DNA of 34,233 nt, taken from NCBI GenBank assembly GCA_041645325.1, contig JBAZQI010000011.1, positions 1 through 34,233 on the forward strand. Direction: 5' to 3'. Positions within the stretch are counted from its first letter, which is position 1, and every line of letters starts with the position of its first letter. This document shows, piece after piece, positions 23,129 to 29,862 of the stretch. The notes beneath the pieces were generated by a model. It had not been told where the DNA came from. It did no database searches and was given only the letters and a program-made list of their open reading frames with translations. The stretch is from JAFCCL01 sp041645325 (lineage in GTDB: Archaea; Iainarchaeota; Iainarchaeia; Iainarchaeales; GCA-2688035). Made by a program: the position numbers and the translations under genes.

Positions 23129-23827
23129 TTATTTCACTTCCTCAAAGAGCTCTTGTTTTGCCAAAATCTTTATGCCTGTGTCCGTAATCCTGACCGGGTG
23201 CAGTTTTTCGCTTATTTTCGTGCCCCTCATCTTGAGAATGCCGACGCTTCTTATGAACCGGTCCTCAAGCTTTGTGTGGTACAAAAGAATCACGCCGTCT
23301 GCCACATACTCTTCAAGGCCGAACAGGCTGCTTGAACTTTCCAGGCTTATTTCATTGGTGATAATTGCGGTGCAGTCTATCCTTTTGAGCATTCTGCCCA
23401 AGGAAAGGATTCTTTTCCTGGCATCAAGTTCCCTGTCAAAATAAAGCCTGAAAACAACTCCCGGGTCTATCACAAGGCGCTTTGCCTTTAGCCTGCTGAC
23501 CTCATCCTCAATAGTGTTCTTCAGCTTGTCAAAATCGTACAATTCAACAGTGATTATGCTCAGCAGCTTTTTATTTATCAGGGTCTTGACGTCCCAGCCG
23601 AACAGCTCGGCAAAGCTGATTATTTCCTCTGCAGATTCCTCAAGGGAAATGTAAACGCCGGGCTCGTTGTATTTTACAACGCCATTGTAAAGGAATTCAA
23701 GCACAAGGCCTGTCTTTCCCGAACCAGGGTCGCCGCTCACAACAACCAAGTTGTTCTGCGGAATGCCCCCGAAAAGAATATCGTCAAGGCCGGGAACGCC
23801 TGTTTTTGTCCTGATTGACTCAACCAT
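23129..23827 (-). CDS. KaiC-like RecA-superfamily ATPase
   Basis: This 232-aa single-domain KaiC-like ATPase has the conserved start TGVPGLDDILFGGIP (9-23), Walker A GDPGSGKT (32-39), catalytic-Glu region YISLEESAEEI, a Walker B-type strand ending in Asp121 (RLVIDPGVVF), and the sensor segment CTAIITNEISL. The C-terminal RSVGILKMRGTKISEKLHPVRITDTGIKI is the standard KaiC/ArlH-type ending. Such proteins in archaea act as signalling or motility switches; pilus genes occur in the window but 7 kb away. GAGG upstream of ATG 23827 can serve as ribosome site, and TATA-like sequences lie at 23855-23880. Confidence 0.9.
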   Translation of the reverse strand: MVESIRTKTGVPGLDDILFGGIPQNNLVVVSGDPGSGKTGLVLEFLYNGVVKYNEPGVYISLEESAEEIISFAELFGWDVKTLINKKLLSIITVELYDFDKLKNTIEDEVSRLKAKRLVIDPGVVFRLYFDRELDARKRILSLGRMLKRIDCTAIITNEISLESSSSLFGLEEYVADGVILLYHTKLEDRFIRSVGILKMRGTKISEKLHPVRITDTGIKILAKQELFEEVK

Positions 23828-24079
23828 TTGATTGCCTCTTCTTCATTTACTGAAGATATAAGCATTAACTTCTTTAAAAAGATAACCCAAATGGCAGGAA
23901 ACAGCGCAATGAAAAAAGGCGCGGTGCCCTTTTGCAAGGTCGGCAAATTGCGAAAAACGCTTCGCAGCAAAAAAGGCTTTGCGCGAAGCGCATTTTTCCC
24001 AAGGCTTTTTTGCTGTGGCAAAAAAGGCTTTGCGCGAAGCGCATTTTTCCCAAGGCTTTTTCTCGTGAGCGAAAAAGGC
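23828..24079. other. Gene-free gap with promoter and repeats
   Basis: Between the KaiC-like gene and the glycosyltransferase end, this gap holds TATA-like CTTATATC (23855-23862) and TTTTTAAAG (23872-23880) on the minus strand, then a GC-richer repeated region. Frames through it encode an artificial 17-aa repeat and cross the starts or ends of real genes, so none is called. Confidence 0.6.
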
Positions 24080-24080
24080 T
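23969..24080. repeat. Tandem 51-bp repeats, two full and one partial
   Basis: A unit of about 42 conserved bases starts at 23969 and again at 24020, and its first bases recur at 24071, so the period is exactly 51 bp. On the minus strand each copy holds AAAAGCCTTGGGAAAA, a small hairpin TGCGC-TTC-GCGCA, then AAGCCTTTTTTG. The third copy runs into the 3' end of the glycosyltransferase gene. The same GCCTTGGGAAAA core recurs near 26550-26620. Confidence 0.82.
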
Positions 24081-25243
24081 TACCTGCGCTCGCAGGCCTG
24101 GTTAAATAGCTCAATATAGGTTTCCCCAATCTGGGGCCAGTGCCAGCCCCTGGTGTAATTGTACGCGTTCCTTTCAAGCCTGAGTTTTAATTTCCTGTTT
24201 GAAAGCACCTTGTTGGTTGCGTCTGCAAGGCACCTGCTGCTCTTGAACTTCACAAGAATGCCGCGCCCGTGCCTCAAAACGTCTTTTGCGTAAAGGAAAG
24301 GCGTTGCAACGCACGCTGTTCCCGAACCTACGGCATAAGCCAATGTACCTGAGCTTATTTGGTTCGGGTCATAATACGGCGTTATGTATACATCAGTGGC
24401 CTGAATGTACTTGCACAGCTCGTCAAGGGACAAGAACCTGTTCTCAAACTTCACGTGGTCTTTCAGCTCAAGCTCATTCACAAGCTTTCTCAGATAATTC
24501 CTGTACCTTTCGCCCTGCTTTTTCCTGACAACAGGATGCGTTTCCCCGATGACAAGGTACATTGCCTCTGGATGCTCTTCCACAATGCGCGGCATTGCCC
24601 TTATCGCAAAATGAATGCCTTTTCTCCTGTCCATCAGCCCAAAGGTTGACAGGACCTTGCGGCCCTGAAGCCCAAGCTCTTTTTTCGCCTTTGCCTCTTC
24701 CCTGAAGGGAATCTCGGGAATGCCGTGCGGCACAACAGCAATTTTTTCCTCGGGAATGCCATACTTGTCCATCAGGATGTCCTTGCCGTATCCGCTTATT
24801 GAAACAACCTTTGCAGACCTCTGGCAGATTTTTTTCACAACATACTTGCGGTGCCTTTCCGGTTCAGGGTTGCCTGGCAAAATGCTGTGGAAAGTTGTGA
24901 CAACAGGCTTTTCAAGTTCTTCAAGGAAAGGGATTATGAACTCGCCGTACTCGCCGCCAAAAAGCCCGAATTCGTGCTGCAGGCAGACTGCCTTTGTTTT
25001 CCTGCACTTGTTCAGCTTTTCTGCCGCAACCAGGTAGGATTCCCTGTCATCCTGGTCAATCCGCATGGTGACAGAAGCAGGGTAGCTGTAAGTGCTGTAA
25101 AGGTTCTCGTTCAGCGCCACAACCCTGCATTCAAGGCCAGAATTTTTCTTTCCTTCAATTGAATTGACAAGGTCCTGCGTAAAGGTCGCAATTCCGCACT
25201 CCCTCGGCGGATAGCTGCTCACAAAATGAATCCAATTATTCAA
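24080..25243 (-). CDS. GT4 family glycosyltransferase
   Basis: This 387-aa protein is a GT-B retaining glycosyltransferase. It opens with WIHFVSSYPPRECGIATFTQDL, contains VVPHGIPEIPF (the GT4 phosphate-contact region), the second-domain start KVLSTFGLMDRRKGI, and YDPNQISSGTLAYAVGSGTACVATPF, where other family members have the nucleotide-sugar-binding acidic motif. The HVNFENRF-like segment reads HVKFENRFLS. The preferred start is TTG 25243, because AGGTG lies 6 nt upstream; a GTG at 25252 directly after the previous stop is possible but lacks a ribosome site. Substrate unknown; likely surface polysaccharide, glycolipid or protein glycosylation. A related gene precedes it in the same operon. 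Confidence 0.88.
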   Translation of the reverse strand: MNNWIHFVSSYPPRECGIATFTQDLVNSIEGKKNSGLECRVVALNENLYSTYSYPASVTMRIDQDDRESYLVAAEKLNKCRKTKAVCLQHEFGLFGGEYGEFIIPFLEELEKPVVTTFHSILPGNPEPERHRKYVVKKICQRSAKVVSISGYGKDILMDKYGIPEEKIAVVPHGIPEIPFREEAKAKKELGLQGRKVLSTFGLMDRRKGIHFAIRAMPRIVEEHPEAMYLVIGETHPVVRKKQGERYRNYLRKLVNELELKDHVKFENRFLSLDELCKYIQATDVYITPYYDPNQISSGTLAYAVGSGTACVATPFLYAKDVLRHGRGILVKFKSSRCLADATNKVLSNRKLKLRLERNAYNYTRGWHWPQIGETYIELFNQACERR

Positions 25244-25252
25244 AAACCCCAC

Positions 25253-26446
25253 CTAAAAAGGACTTTCCTTCTTCTTTGGCCGCCTTTCCTCAGCCAAGTC
25301 TGCAATAAGCTTCTCGTACAAAGCAATGTGTTTCCTTGCCACAATTCCCCAGGTAAGCGTCTTGGTAACATGCTTTGCCGCATTTTTTGCATAACGCTTC
25401 CTGATATCCTCATGCTTCATGATATGGGAAATTGCATGCATGAGCTCAATATCATCATTCAGCGGAACCGTGACGCCGCCCTTGCTGTTCTCTATCTCGG
25501 CCTTAAGGCCCTCCATTGCAGTTGCAACGCAGGGAATGCCCAGGGCAAATGCATGCGCAAGGTTTCCGGACTGCGAAGCCCTGCTATAAGGCAAAACCAT
25601 CAAATCAAAGGCAGACAAAATCTCATCATACTGCTCCGGCGAAAAGCTCCCTGTAATGACCTTAATGCTCTTGCATGCCGGGCTGTTTTCAATCGCCTTC
25701 AAAAGCTTTGGCTTGTAAAGCTGGCCGCTACTGCTTCCCGGCCTTGCATCGCCTGCAACAACAAGCATGACCTTTGGGCCAAGTTCTTCCCTGATTTTGT
25801 GCCAAACCTTGACAACGCGCTCAAAGCCCTTGTTGGGCTCCCACCATCCGATCAGGCCCACGACCTTCTTGCCATCCAGGCCCAGCGCTTTCTTTGCATT
25901 GGCATAAGGCACAATGTCCTTTGCCCCGTGCGGAATCACATAAACGTTGTTCGCAACCCTGCCGATGTTTATGGGCAGGTTGTTCTTCTGGTATTCCTCA
26001 TGCACAATGCAGGCGCTTGTAAGCTTCAGCGCAGCATCCATGTAAATGGATTCAACCCTGTCAAGCACGGTGTAAACGCTGTGGTAAGTAACAACCGTAG
26101 GAATTTCGGTCTGGACCTTCCACTTGAAAAAAGGCCTGAGCAATCCTGAACTGTGGTCGTCATCATAAATGTACAGGCCGTACTCATGCTGAATGTGCAC
26201 CACATCAGGCTCTATTTTTGCAATTGTCTCAAAAAGCTTCTGGTCCCAGCCCGCATCCAAAAGCTCCCTGTCCTTGTTCACCCTCAAAACAGGGTGCACG
26301 AATTCTTCCCCTGGCTTGCCGCAGTCAGTAAACGTCACTATATGGACCTCGTGCCCCTCAGCCCTCAAAGCCCTGGCCAAATCCTGGCTGTAGGTTGCAA
26401 TGCCACAATGTCTCGGAGGCCAGCTTGTCACTAATGCAATTTTCAA
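25253..26446 (-). CDS. GT4 family glycosyltransferase
   Basis: This 397-aa protein is related to the next gene and probably a duplicate: both start with a W/YPPR-CGIAT-(F/Y)-QDL pattern. Further marks are VVHIQHEYGLY, TVVTYHSVYTV, VYVIPHGAKDIVPY, VVGLIGWWEPNKGFERVV, and LPYSRASQSGNLAHAFALGIPCVATAMEGL in the nucleotide-sugar domain. The start is TTG 26446, giving MKIALVTSWPPRHCG, with GAGGCGAT at 26450-26457 as ribosome site. The stop abuts the following gene, so both are translated from one message. It has no signal peptide or membrane helix, so it should act at the inner face of the membrane. Confidence 0.9.
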   Translation of the reverse strand: MKIALVTSWPPRHCGIATYSQDLARALRAEGHEVHIVTFTDCGKPGEEFVHPVLRVNKDRELLDAGWDQKLFETIAKIEPDVVHIQHEYGLYIYDDDHSSGLLRPFFKWKVQTEIPTVVTYHSVYTVLDRVESIYMDAALKLTSACIVHEEYQKNNLPINIGRVANNVYVIPHGAKDIVPYANAKKALGLDGKKVVGLIGWWEPNKGFERVVKVWHKIREELGPKVMLVVAGDARPGSSSGQLYKPKLLKAIENSPACKSIKVITGSFSPEQYDEILSAFDLMVLPYSRASQSGNLAHAFALGIPCVATAMEGLKAEIENSKGGVTVPLNDDIELMHAISHIMKHEDIRKRYAKNAAKHVTKTLTWGIVARKHIALYEKLIADLAEERRPKKKESPF

Positions 26447-26476
26447 CTAATCGCCTCTTGCAAAAACAATAAGCTC

Positions 26477-26510
26477 CTATATAATCTAACCGCTCAACTA
26501 CAATTTAAAC
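26477..26510 (-). promoter_or_regulatory. Promoter region of the glycosyltransferase pair
   Basis: Two minus-strand TATA candidates lie here: GTTTAAATTG (26501-26510), giving a start near 26480, and GATTATATAG (26477-26486), giving a start near 26455. The first leaves room for the GAGGCGAT ribosome site and is preferred. Confidence 0.4.
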
Positions 26511-26537
26511 CTTCGCCGGCGCGTCCGGCAAACCTTT

Positions 26538-26620
26538 TTTTGCTTGGGCAAAAAGCTTTGGGAAAGCCTTTTCTTTTGCGAAAGAAAAGCCTTGGGAAAA
26601 GAATTGCCTTGGGAAAAGCG
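26538..26620. repeat. Dispersed GCCTTGGGAAAA repeats with hairpin
   Basis: Three imperfect copies occur on the plus strand: AAAGCTTTGGGAAA (26552), AAAGCCTTGGGAAAA (26586) and TTGCCTTGGGAAAA (26604). Between the first two is a hairpin with a perfect 9-bp stem, CTTTTCTTT-TGCG-AAAGAAAAG (26568-26589). A second hairpin, TGCCGG-ATTA-CCGGCA, lies at 26662-26677. No credible gene is present in this gap of about 290 bp. Confidence 0.7.
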
Positions 26621-26694
26621 CGCCTTCGGCAGGTATGCCCGCCTTTTGCAAGTCTTCTCGCTGCCGGATTACCGGCAATAGTTAGAAATCTCTT

Positions 26695-26737
26695 TTCATT
26701 GCGAATATTAAAAAAAGAATTTTAAAAAAATTAAATC
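26695..26737 (-). terminator. T-rich end of the 192-aa gene
   Basis: Right after the stop codon the minus strand reads ATTTAATTTTTTTAAAATTCTTTTTTT, in two T runs. Archaeal RNA polymerase can terminate on such runs without a hairpin. Confidence 0.5.
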
Positions 26738-26739
26738 AG

Positions 26740-27318
26740 TTACGGCGTTCGCCTGCGGATTCGAGCAGGAATTCGTCTTCGAGCAGCATTTGCTGTTGTC
26801 CTGGCTACTCTTGCTGTTGTCCTGGCTCCGCTGGCAACAATTTTTCCAACAGCACCAGCACCCTTAACAATTGCCCTTTCTTTTGTGGTTGGTTTCAAAT
26901 TTCTCCAGGCAAGTGCTCCCGCTCCAGCAGCAATCCCTGAAATAGGAGAACGCATTCCCCCAACTGTCAAAATAGCCTGAGCGCTACGGGCAACACCTTT
27001 TGAAACAACACCAGTTGCAGCATTTTTTGCAATTTCCCCGCCGGCAATGTTACCTCCCAGCATTCCTAATGTAGCACGTATAGGGTGATTTACAAAGTTT
27101 GTTCCAATTTTTTTCACTGCTCTTCCAGGCACGCTGCTTGAAACACGATTTGCACTGTTTGAAACACGTTTCACAGCCCCTGAAGGTTTGGAAGCAACTT
27201 CATGAATTGCTGCTCCTGCCACAGCTGCCCCTCCCAAAAATAAAGCATCTCTTAAAAAAGCTCTCCTTGACATCTTTGCTTCGTTTCCTTTCGCCGCTTT
27301 CACAGTTTTTTTTGCCAT
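26740..27318 (-). CDS. Ala/Arg-rich protein with Tat-like signal
   Basis: I do not recognise a family for this 192-aa protein. It contains SRRAFLRD (17-24) followed by the hydrophobic run ALFLGGAAVAGAAI, matching a twin-arginine export signal. The remainder is Gly/Ala-rich with short hydrophobic stretches (ATLGMLGGNIAGGEIAKNAATG, SGIAAGAGALAW) and a very basic end (ARTTARVARTTANAARRRIPAR). If translation starts at the internal ATG 27273, the twin-arginine motif is at the very N-terminus, as expected for Tat substrates. One TATA box (27329-27337) favours that later start; another near 27350 favours 27318. It could be exported, or be a membrane-bound basic protein. Confidence 0.68.
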   Translation of the reverse strand: MAKKTVKAAKGNEAKMSRRAFLRDALFLGGAAVAGAAIHEVASKPSGAVKRVSNSANRVSSSVPGRAVKKIGTNFVNHPIRATLGMLGGNIAGGEIAKNAATGVVSKGVARSAQAILTVGGMRSPISGIAAGAGALAWRNLKPTTKERAIVKGAGAVGKIVASGARTTARVARTTANAARRRIPARIRRRTP

Positions 27319-27507
27319 AGTTTCACACTTATATAATAGTGCAAAACCAGCTTTTTAACCTTTTCCTGCAACAGGCCCGTGTCCTGTCCCGAAATAAGTT
27401 CCTCTGTAGATTTGGAGGTCTACATGAGGAACAGACCAGGCAGAAAACCTACACCAATACCGGTACAAACGCAGCGGCTTTTTCTATTGACAAGATTAAC
27501 GCATTCT
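27319..27507. other. Gap with two hairpins
   Basis: Besides TATA-like sequence for the 192-aa gene, this gap holds a long hairpin at 27398-27432: GTTCCTC plus TGTAGA pairing with TCTACA plus GAGGAAC around an 8-nt loop, with one bulged base. A second, ACAGG-CCTGT, lies at 27371-27387. They could end the methyltransferase message or form a small RNA. No tRNA or C/D-box features were found. Confidence 0.45.
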
Positions 27508-28371
27508 CTATGCTGCTTTTTTCTTTGGCTTTAGGATCAGAATCAAGGGGTCTTTTTTCATGTCTTCCAGGCAAGACCTCCATCTATACCACGGATTCAT
27601 TAATGCGCCCTCATCTAAAGCCATCTCTCGAATTATGGCAGGAGCATTTCCTTCTTTGAGCCTGCTGATTATTTCAGGGTCAGGCCTGACTATCTTAATG
27701 CTTGAATTTCCAATTCTTCCAGTTCTAGCAAGCCGTTCAAAAAAGTTATCAAAATTTGCACCGTGATGCCCCGATAAGGTATAATAACTTGGTTTTTTTC
27801 CGCCTGTTGATGCGGCGCTATAATGCTTCGCATTTTGTTGGTCATAATGAAGCAAAGCAACGCCACCGGGTTTCAATGCATTTTCAATTTTTTTTAACAA
27901 AAAGTTCGGGTCTCTAATATAACCAAGCGACATTTGGGAAACAATCACGTCTGCTTTTGGAAATCCGGCAACAAGAGCATCTCCAACCCGCAATTCATCA
28001 ATTAATGCACTGGCTGCTTTACCAACATCGTTATGCATGCTTAACCCAATTACCCGGCCAATGTTATTGTGATACCTGCCTTTTAACCCAGCCAAAAGAT
28101 TTCCCCCGCCACAGCCAATCTCAAAAACAACTGCTTTTCTCTTTCCGGCCATGAATCCGTCTAGGTCAAATCCAAGAGAAACTGGGATAACTGCAAATTC
28201 AATAAGTCCCCTGTGTTTTTTAACATTGCCAATTTCCATTGGGGCTGTCCTTGCCTGGTGCCTTGCCTCAAAGAGGGAAGCAGGCCACCTGCCAACATTT
28301 CTTCTGGTAACAAATGCTCGCCTTGTAACTCTTCTTTTGAATTTTGAAATAGGTGCTTTAATGACACGCAT
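27508..28371 (-). CDS. Class I SAM-dependent methyltransferase
   Basis: This 287-aa protein has the Rossmann methyltransferase core: motif I VVFEIGCGGGNLLAGL, an acidic-loop region after RVIGLSMHND, motif IV-like ADVIVSQMSLGYI, and post-I strand ALKPGGVALLHYDQ. The N-terminus is basic (MRVIKAPISKFKRRVTRRAF), and the end is KPKKKAA. The motif II acidic residue usually following strand 2 is not obvious. Methyl acceptor unknown; the basic ends suggest RNA or ribosome contact, or simply adaptation. ATG 28371 fits a TATA box 30 nt upstream, giving a nearly leaderless mRNA; a TTG at 28377 is less likely. Confidence 0.78.
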   Translation of the reverse strand: MRVIKAPISKFKRRVTRRAFVTRRNVGRWPASLFEARHQARTAPMEIGNVKKHRGLIEFAVIPVSLGFDLDGFMAGKRKAVVFEIGCGGGNLLAGLKGRYHNNIGRVIGLSMHNDVGKAASALIDELRVGDALVAGFPKADVIVSQMSLGYIRDPNFLLKKIENALKPGGVALLHYDQQNAKHYSAASTGGKKPSYYTLSGHHGANFDNFFERLARTGRIGNSSIKIVRPDPEIISRLKEGNAPAIIREMALDEGALMNPWYRWRSCLEDMKKDPLILILKPKKKAA

Positions 28372-28394
28372 AAACAAATAGTTTGTTTTAACTG

Positions 28395-28406
28395 CTTAAA
28401 TATATT
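28395..28406 (-). promoter_or_regulatory. TATA box of the methyltransferase gene
   Basis: ATATATTTAAG on the minus strand predicts a start near 28375, 4 nt before the ATG. Confidence 0.5.
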
Positions 28407-28533
28407 GTTGATTAATCCCTAATTGTGTTATCCTAAATTAACATCAATTATAGCAAGATGCAGTTCTAATGCCGTCAATTCCAAATAGCCCTTGTTTTGG
28501 GGCAAGGCAAGCCAGGTTGCTTTGTTGGCCGCT

Positions 28534-28543
28534 GTTTAAAATA
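28534..28543 (+). promoter_or_regulatory. TATA box of coaE
   Basis: GTTTAAAATA is centred about 28 nt before the ATG at 28567, giving a leaderless transcript. The remaining gap from 28407 shows only a weak hairpin near 28489-28509 and no gene. Confidence 0.5.
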
Positions 28544-28566
28544 AGTTCTGGGCTCTAGTTGTTGCA

Positions 28567-29130
28567 ATGAAGGCTGTTGCTCTTACCGGCTGTTTTGGCT
28601 CAGGAAAAACCACTGTCCTAAAATTTGTGCGTTCAATGCGTGTTCCCGCCCTTGATGCCGATGAGGTTGTTGCAGGGCTTTACCGCAATCGAAGGACAAT
28701 GGAAAAGCTCGTAGCCTGTTTTGGCACAGCGGAACGGAAAGAAATAGCAGCCCTGGTCTTTTCCTCGCCTTCCAAGCGCAAAAGGCTTGAGTCCATTCTG
28801 CATCCTTTGGTCTGGCGCAGGGTGGAAAAATGGCTGAATGCAATGCGCGGCAGGGGGGAAAAGCTTGCCTTTGTCGAGGTTCCTCTTTTGTTTGAGGCAA
28901 AATGGGAGAATCGCTTTGACGCTATTGTGCTGGTCAGGGCTTCCAAGAAAAAGTGCCTTGCGCGGCTTGCGGCAAAAGGCGTTCCGAAAAAAGAGGCCTT
29001 GCTCAGGCTAAAGGCGCAGCTTCCAATGGGGAAAAAGGTTAAAAAAGCGCAATGCGTTATTGATAATGGCAAGAGCACTGCAAAAACAAGGGCACAGGTA
29101 AAAAGCATTGTGGGTTTGCTGCAAGCCTAA
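28567..29130 (+). CDS. coaE: Dephospho-CoA kinase, bacterial CoaE type
   Basis: This 187-aa P-loop kinase adds the 3'-phosphate in the last step of CoA synthesis. It shows Walker A GCFGSGKTTV (8-17), the CoaE marker DADEVV (31-36), the lid and substrate region ILHPLVWRRVEKW, VEVPLLFEAKWENRFD, RASKKKCLARLAAKGVPKKEALLRL and ending QCVIDNGKS, in the order found in bacterial CoaE. Archaea usually carry an unrelated GTP-dependent enzyme (DUF359) for this step, so this looks acquired from bacteria. It is slightly shorter than the usual 200 aa. Its 3' end overlaps the convergent MNT gene by 4 bp, and coaD lies 730 bp downstream on the same strand. Confidence 0.9.
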   Translation: MKAVALTGCFGSGKTTVLKFVRSMRVPALDADEVVAGLYRNRRTMEKLVACFGTAERKEIAALVFSSPSKRKRLESILHPLVWRRVEKWLNAMRGRGEKLAFVEVPLLFEAKWENRFDAIVLVRASKKKCLARLAAKGVPKKEALLRLKAQLPMGKKVKKAQCVIDNGKSTAKTRAQVKSIVGLLQA

Positions 29131-29426
29131 ATGGCTTTGCCTTCTTTAATCGCCTGGCTTACAATCCCTATCTGTTTTCTTTTTAACTCAAACTCTTCAG
29201 GCGTATAGCAAAGAATGTCTGCCGCAAAAAGCGCGCCTGTTTTTTGCACTACGCTGACAGGCCTTTCAAGAAAATGCATGCCTTCAAAATCCCTTGAAAC
29301 AACCAAAAAATCGTAATCGCTTGAATGCAGCCAGTCGTCACGCGCCCTGCTGCCGAAAAGCACGGCTTTTTGCACGTCAAAATTTTGCCTGAGCTTTTTT
29401 GCAAAGCTTTTCACTTTTTTATCCAT
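29127..29426 (-). CDS. MNT-type minimal nucleotidyltransferase (antitoxin-like)
   Basis: This 99-aa protein has the nucleotidyltransferase signature LFGSRARDDWLHSSDYDFLVV (23-43), with GSRAR and the two Asp residues of DYDF, and a third acidic position possible in ADILCY. In HEPN/MNT pairs the nucleotidyltransferase modifies and neutralises the HEPN partner. The start overlaps the HEPN 3' end by 16 bp, with GGGTGA 6 nt upstream as ribosome site. The gene itself is intact although its partner is frameshifted. Confidence 0.88.
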   Translation of the reverse strand: MDKKVKSFAKKLRQNFDVQKAVLFGSRARDDWLHSSDYDFLVVSRDFEGMHFLERPVSVVQKTGALFAADILCYTPEEFELKRKQIGIVSQAIKEGKAI

Positions 29427-29792
29427 TTTTTCACCCAGTTCAAAACCATTTCAGCCAAGGCAACCCTTTGCTTTGCCTTTTTCAAATCGTAAAGCTCGTA
29501 AGGCAGGCCGTTTGCCGCGTCCGGATAGCGCGTGATTATGAAATCCGGATTCAACTCAATAAGGCACTGCATTACTTCGTGAGGCACCTTAAGCCTTTTG
29601 GCAAGCTCCAAAAGGTTGTGGCTTTTCAACGGCTCCCGCAGTTTCTCCAAAGCCATTGCCTTCAAACCCTTTTCCGCAGCCTGCTGGCAGAAAAAAGCCG
29701 TGGCATAAAATTTCCCTATGCCTATGGTTGCCTTTTGCAGTTTCCAAATCCATTTCAGCCTGCTTGAGCCAGTTTTTTGTTTCCTCTCTCAT
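29411..29792 (-). pseudogene. HEPN-domain gene broken by a one-base frameshift
   Basis: Two overlapping frames together spell one HEPN protein of about 126 aa. From ATG 29792 the first frame gives MREETKNWLKQAEMDLETAK then GN. The rest is in another frame: GKFYATAFFCQQAAEKGLKAM, then KSHNLLELAKRLKV, FIITRYPDAANGLPY and a helical tail to the stop. Removing one base in the GG of plus positions 29727-29728 (the CC of AACCATAGG on the coding strand) joins them as NIGIGKFYATAFF, which is exactly the family pattern. The RX4-6H RNase motif is not evident. The reading could be a real mutation, a phase-variable site or a sequencing error. A TATA element shared with coaD would give a leaderless transcript. 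Confidence 0.82.
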
Positions 29793-29813
29793 TAAAAGCA
29801 AAGTAATGCAAAC

Positions 29814-29824
29814 TGTTTTTAAGC
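29814..29824. promoter_or_regulatory. Shared TATA between the HEPN gene and coaD
   Basis: TTTTTAAGC lies at suitable distance for both directions: a minus start near 29794 (leaderless for the HEPN ATG at 29792) and a plus start near 29846, before the AGGCG ribosome site of coaD. Confidence 0.45.
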
Positions 29825-29862
29825 AAAAAGGTGCCCTGTTATTCATAAAAAGGCGTTTTTGT

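Noticed and set aside
23737..24177. 146-aa minus-strand frame with a 17-residue repeat
   Set aside because: It overlaps both the KaiC-like gene start and the glycosyltransferase end in other frames, so the open frame is a by-product of the 51-bp repeat.
25226..26149. 307-aa plus-strand frame opposite the second glycosyltransferase
   Set aside because: Antisense to a gene with intact GT4 motifs; contains no recognisable domain.
26540..26725. 61-aa plus-strand frame through the dispersed repeats
   Set aside because: Composed of the repeated GCCTTGGGAAAA element; no promoter or ribosome site.
27371..27507. Possible tRNA or C/D-box RNA in the hairpin-rich gap
   Set aside because: No T-arm consensus, no cloverleaf, and no paired C and D boxes could be placed.
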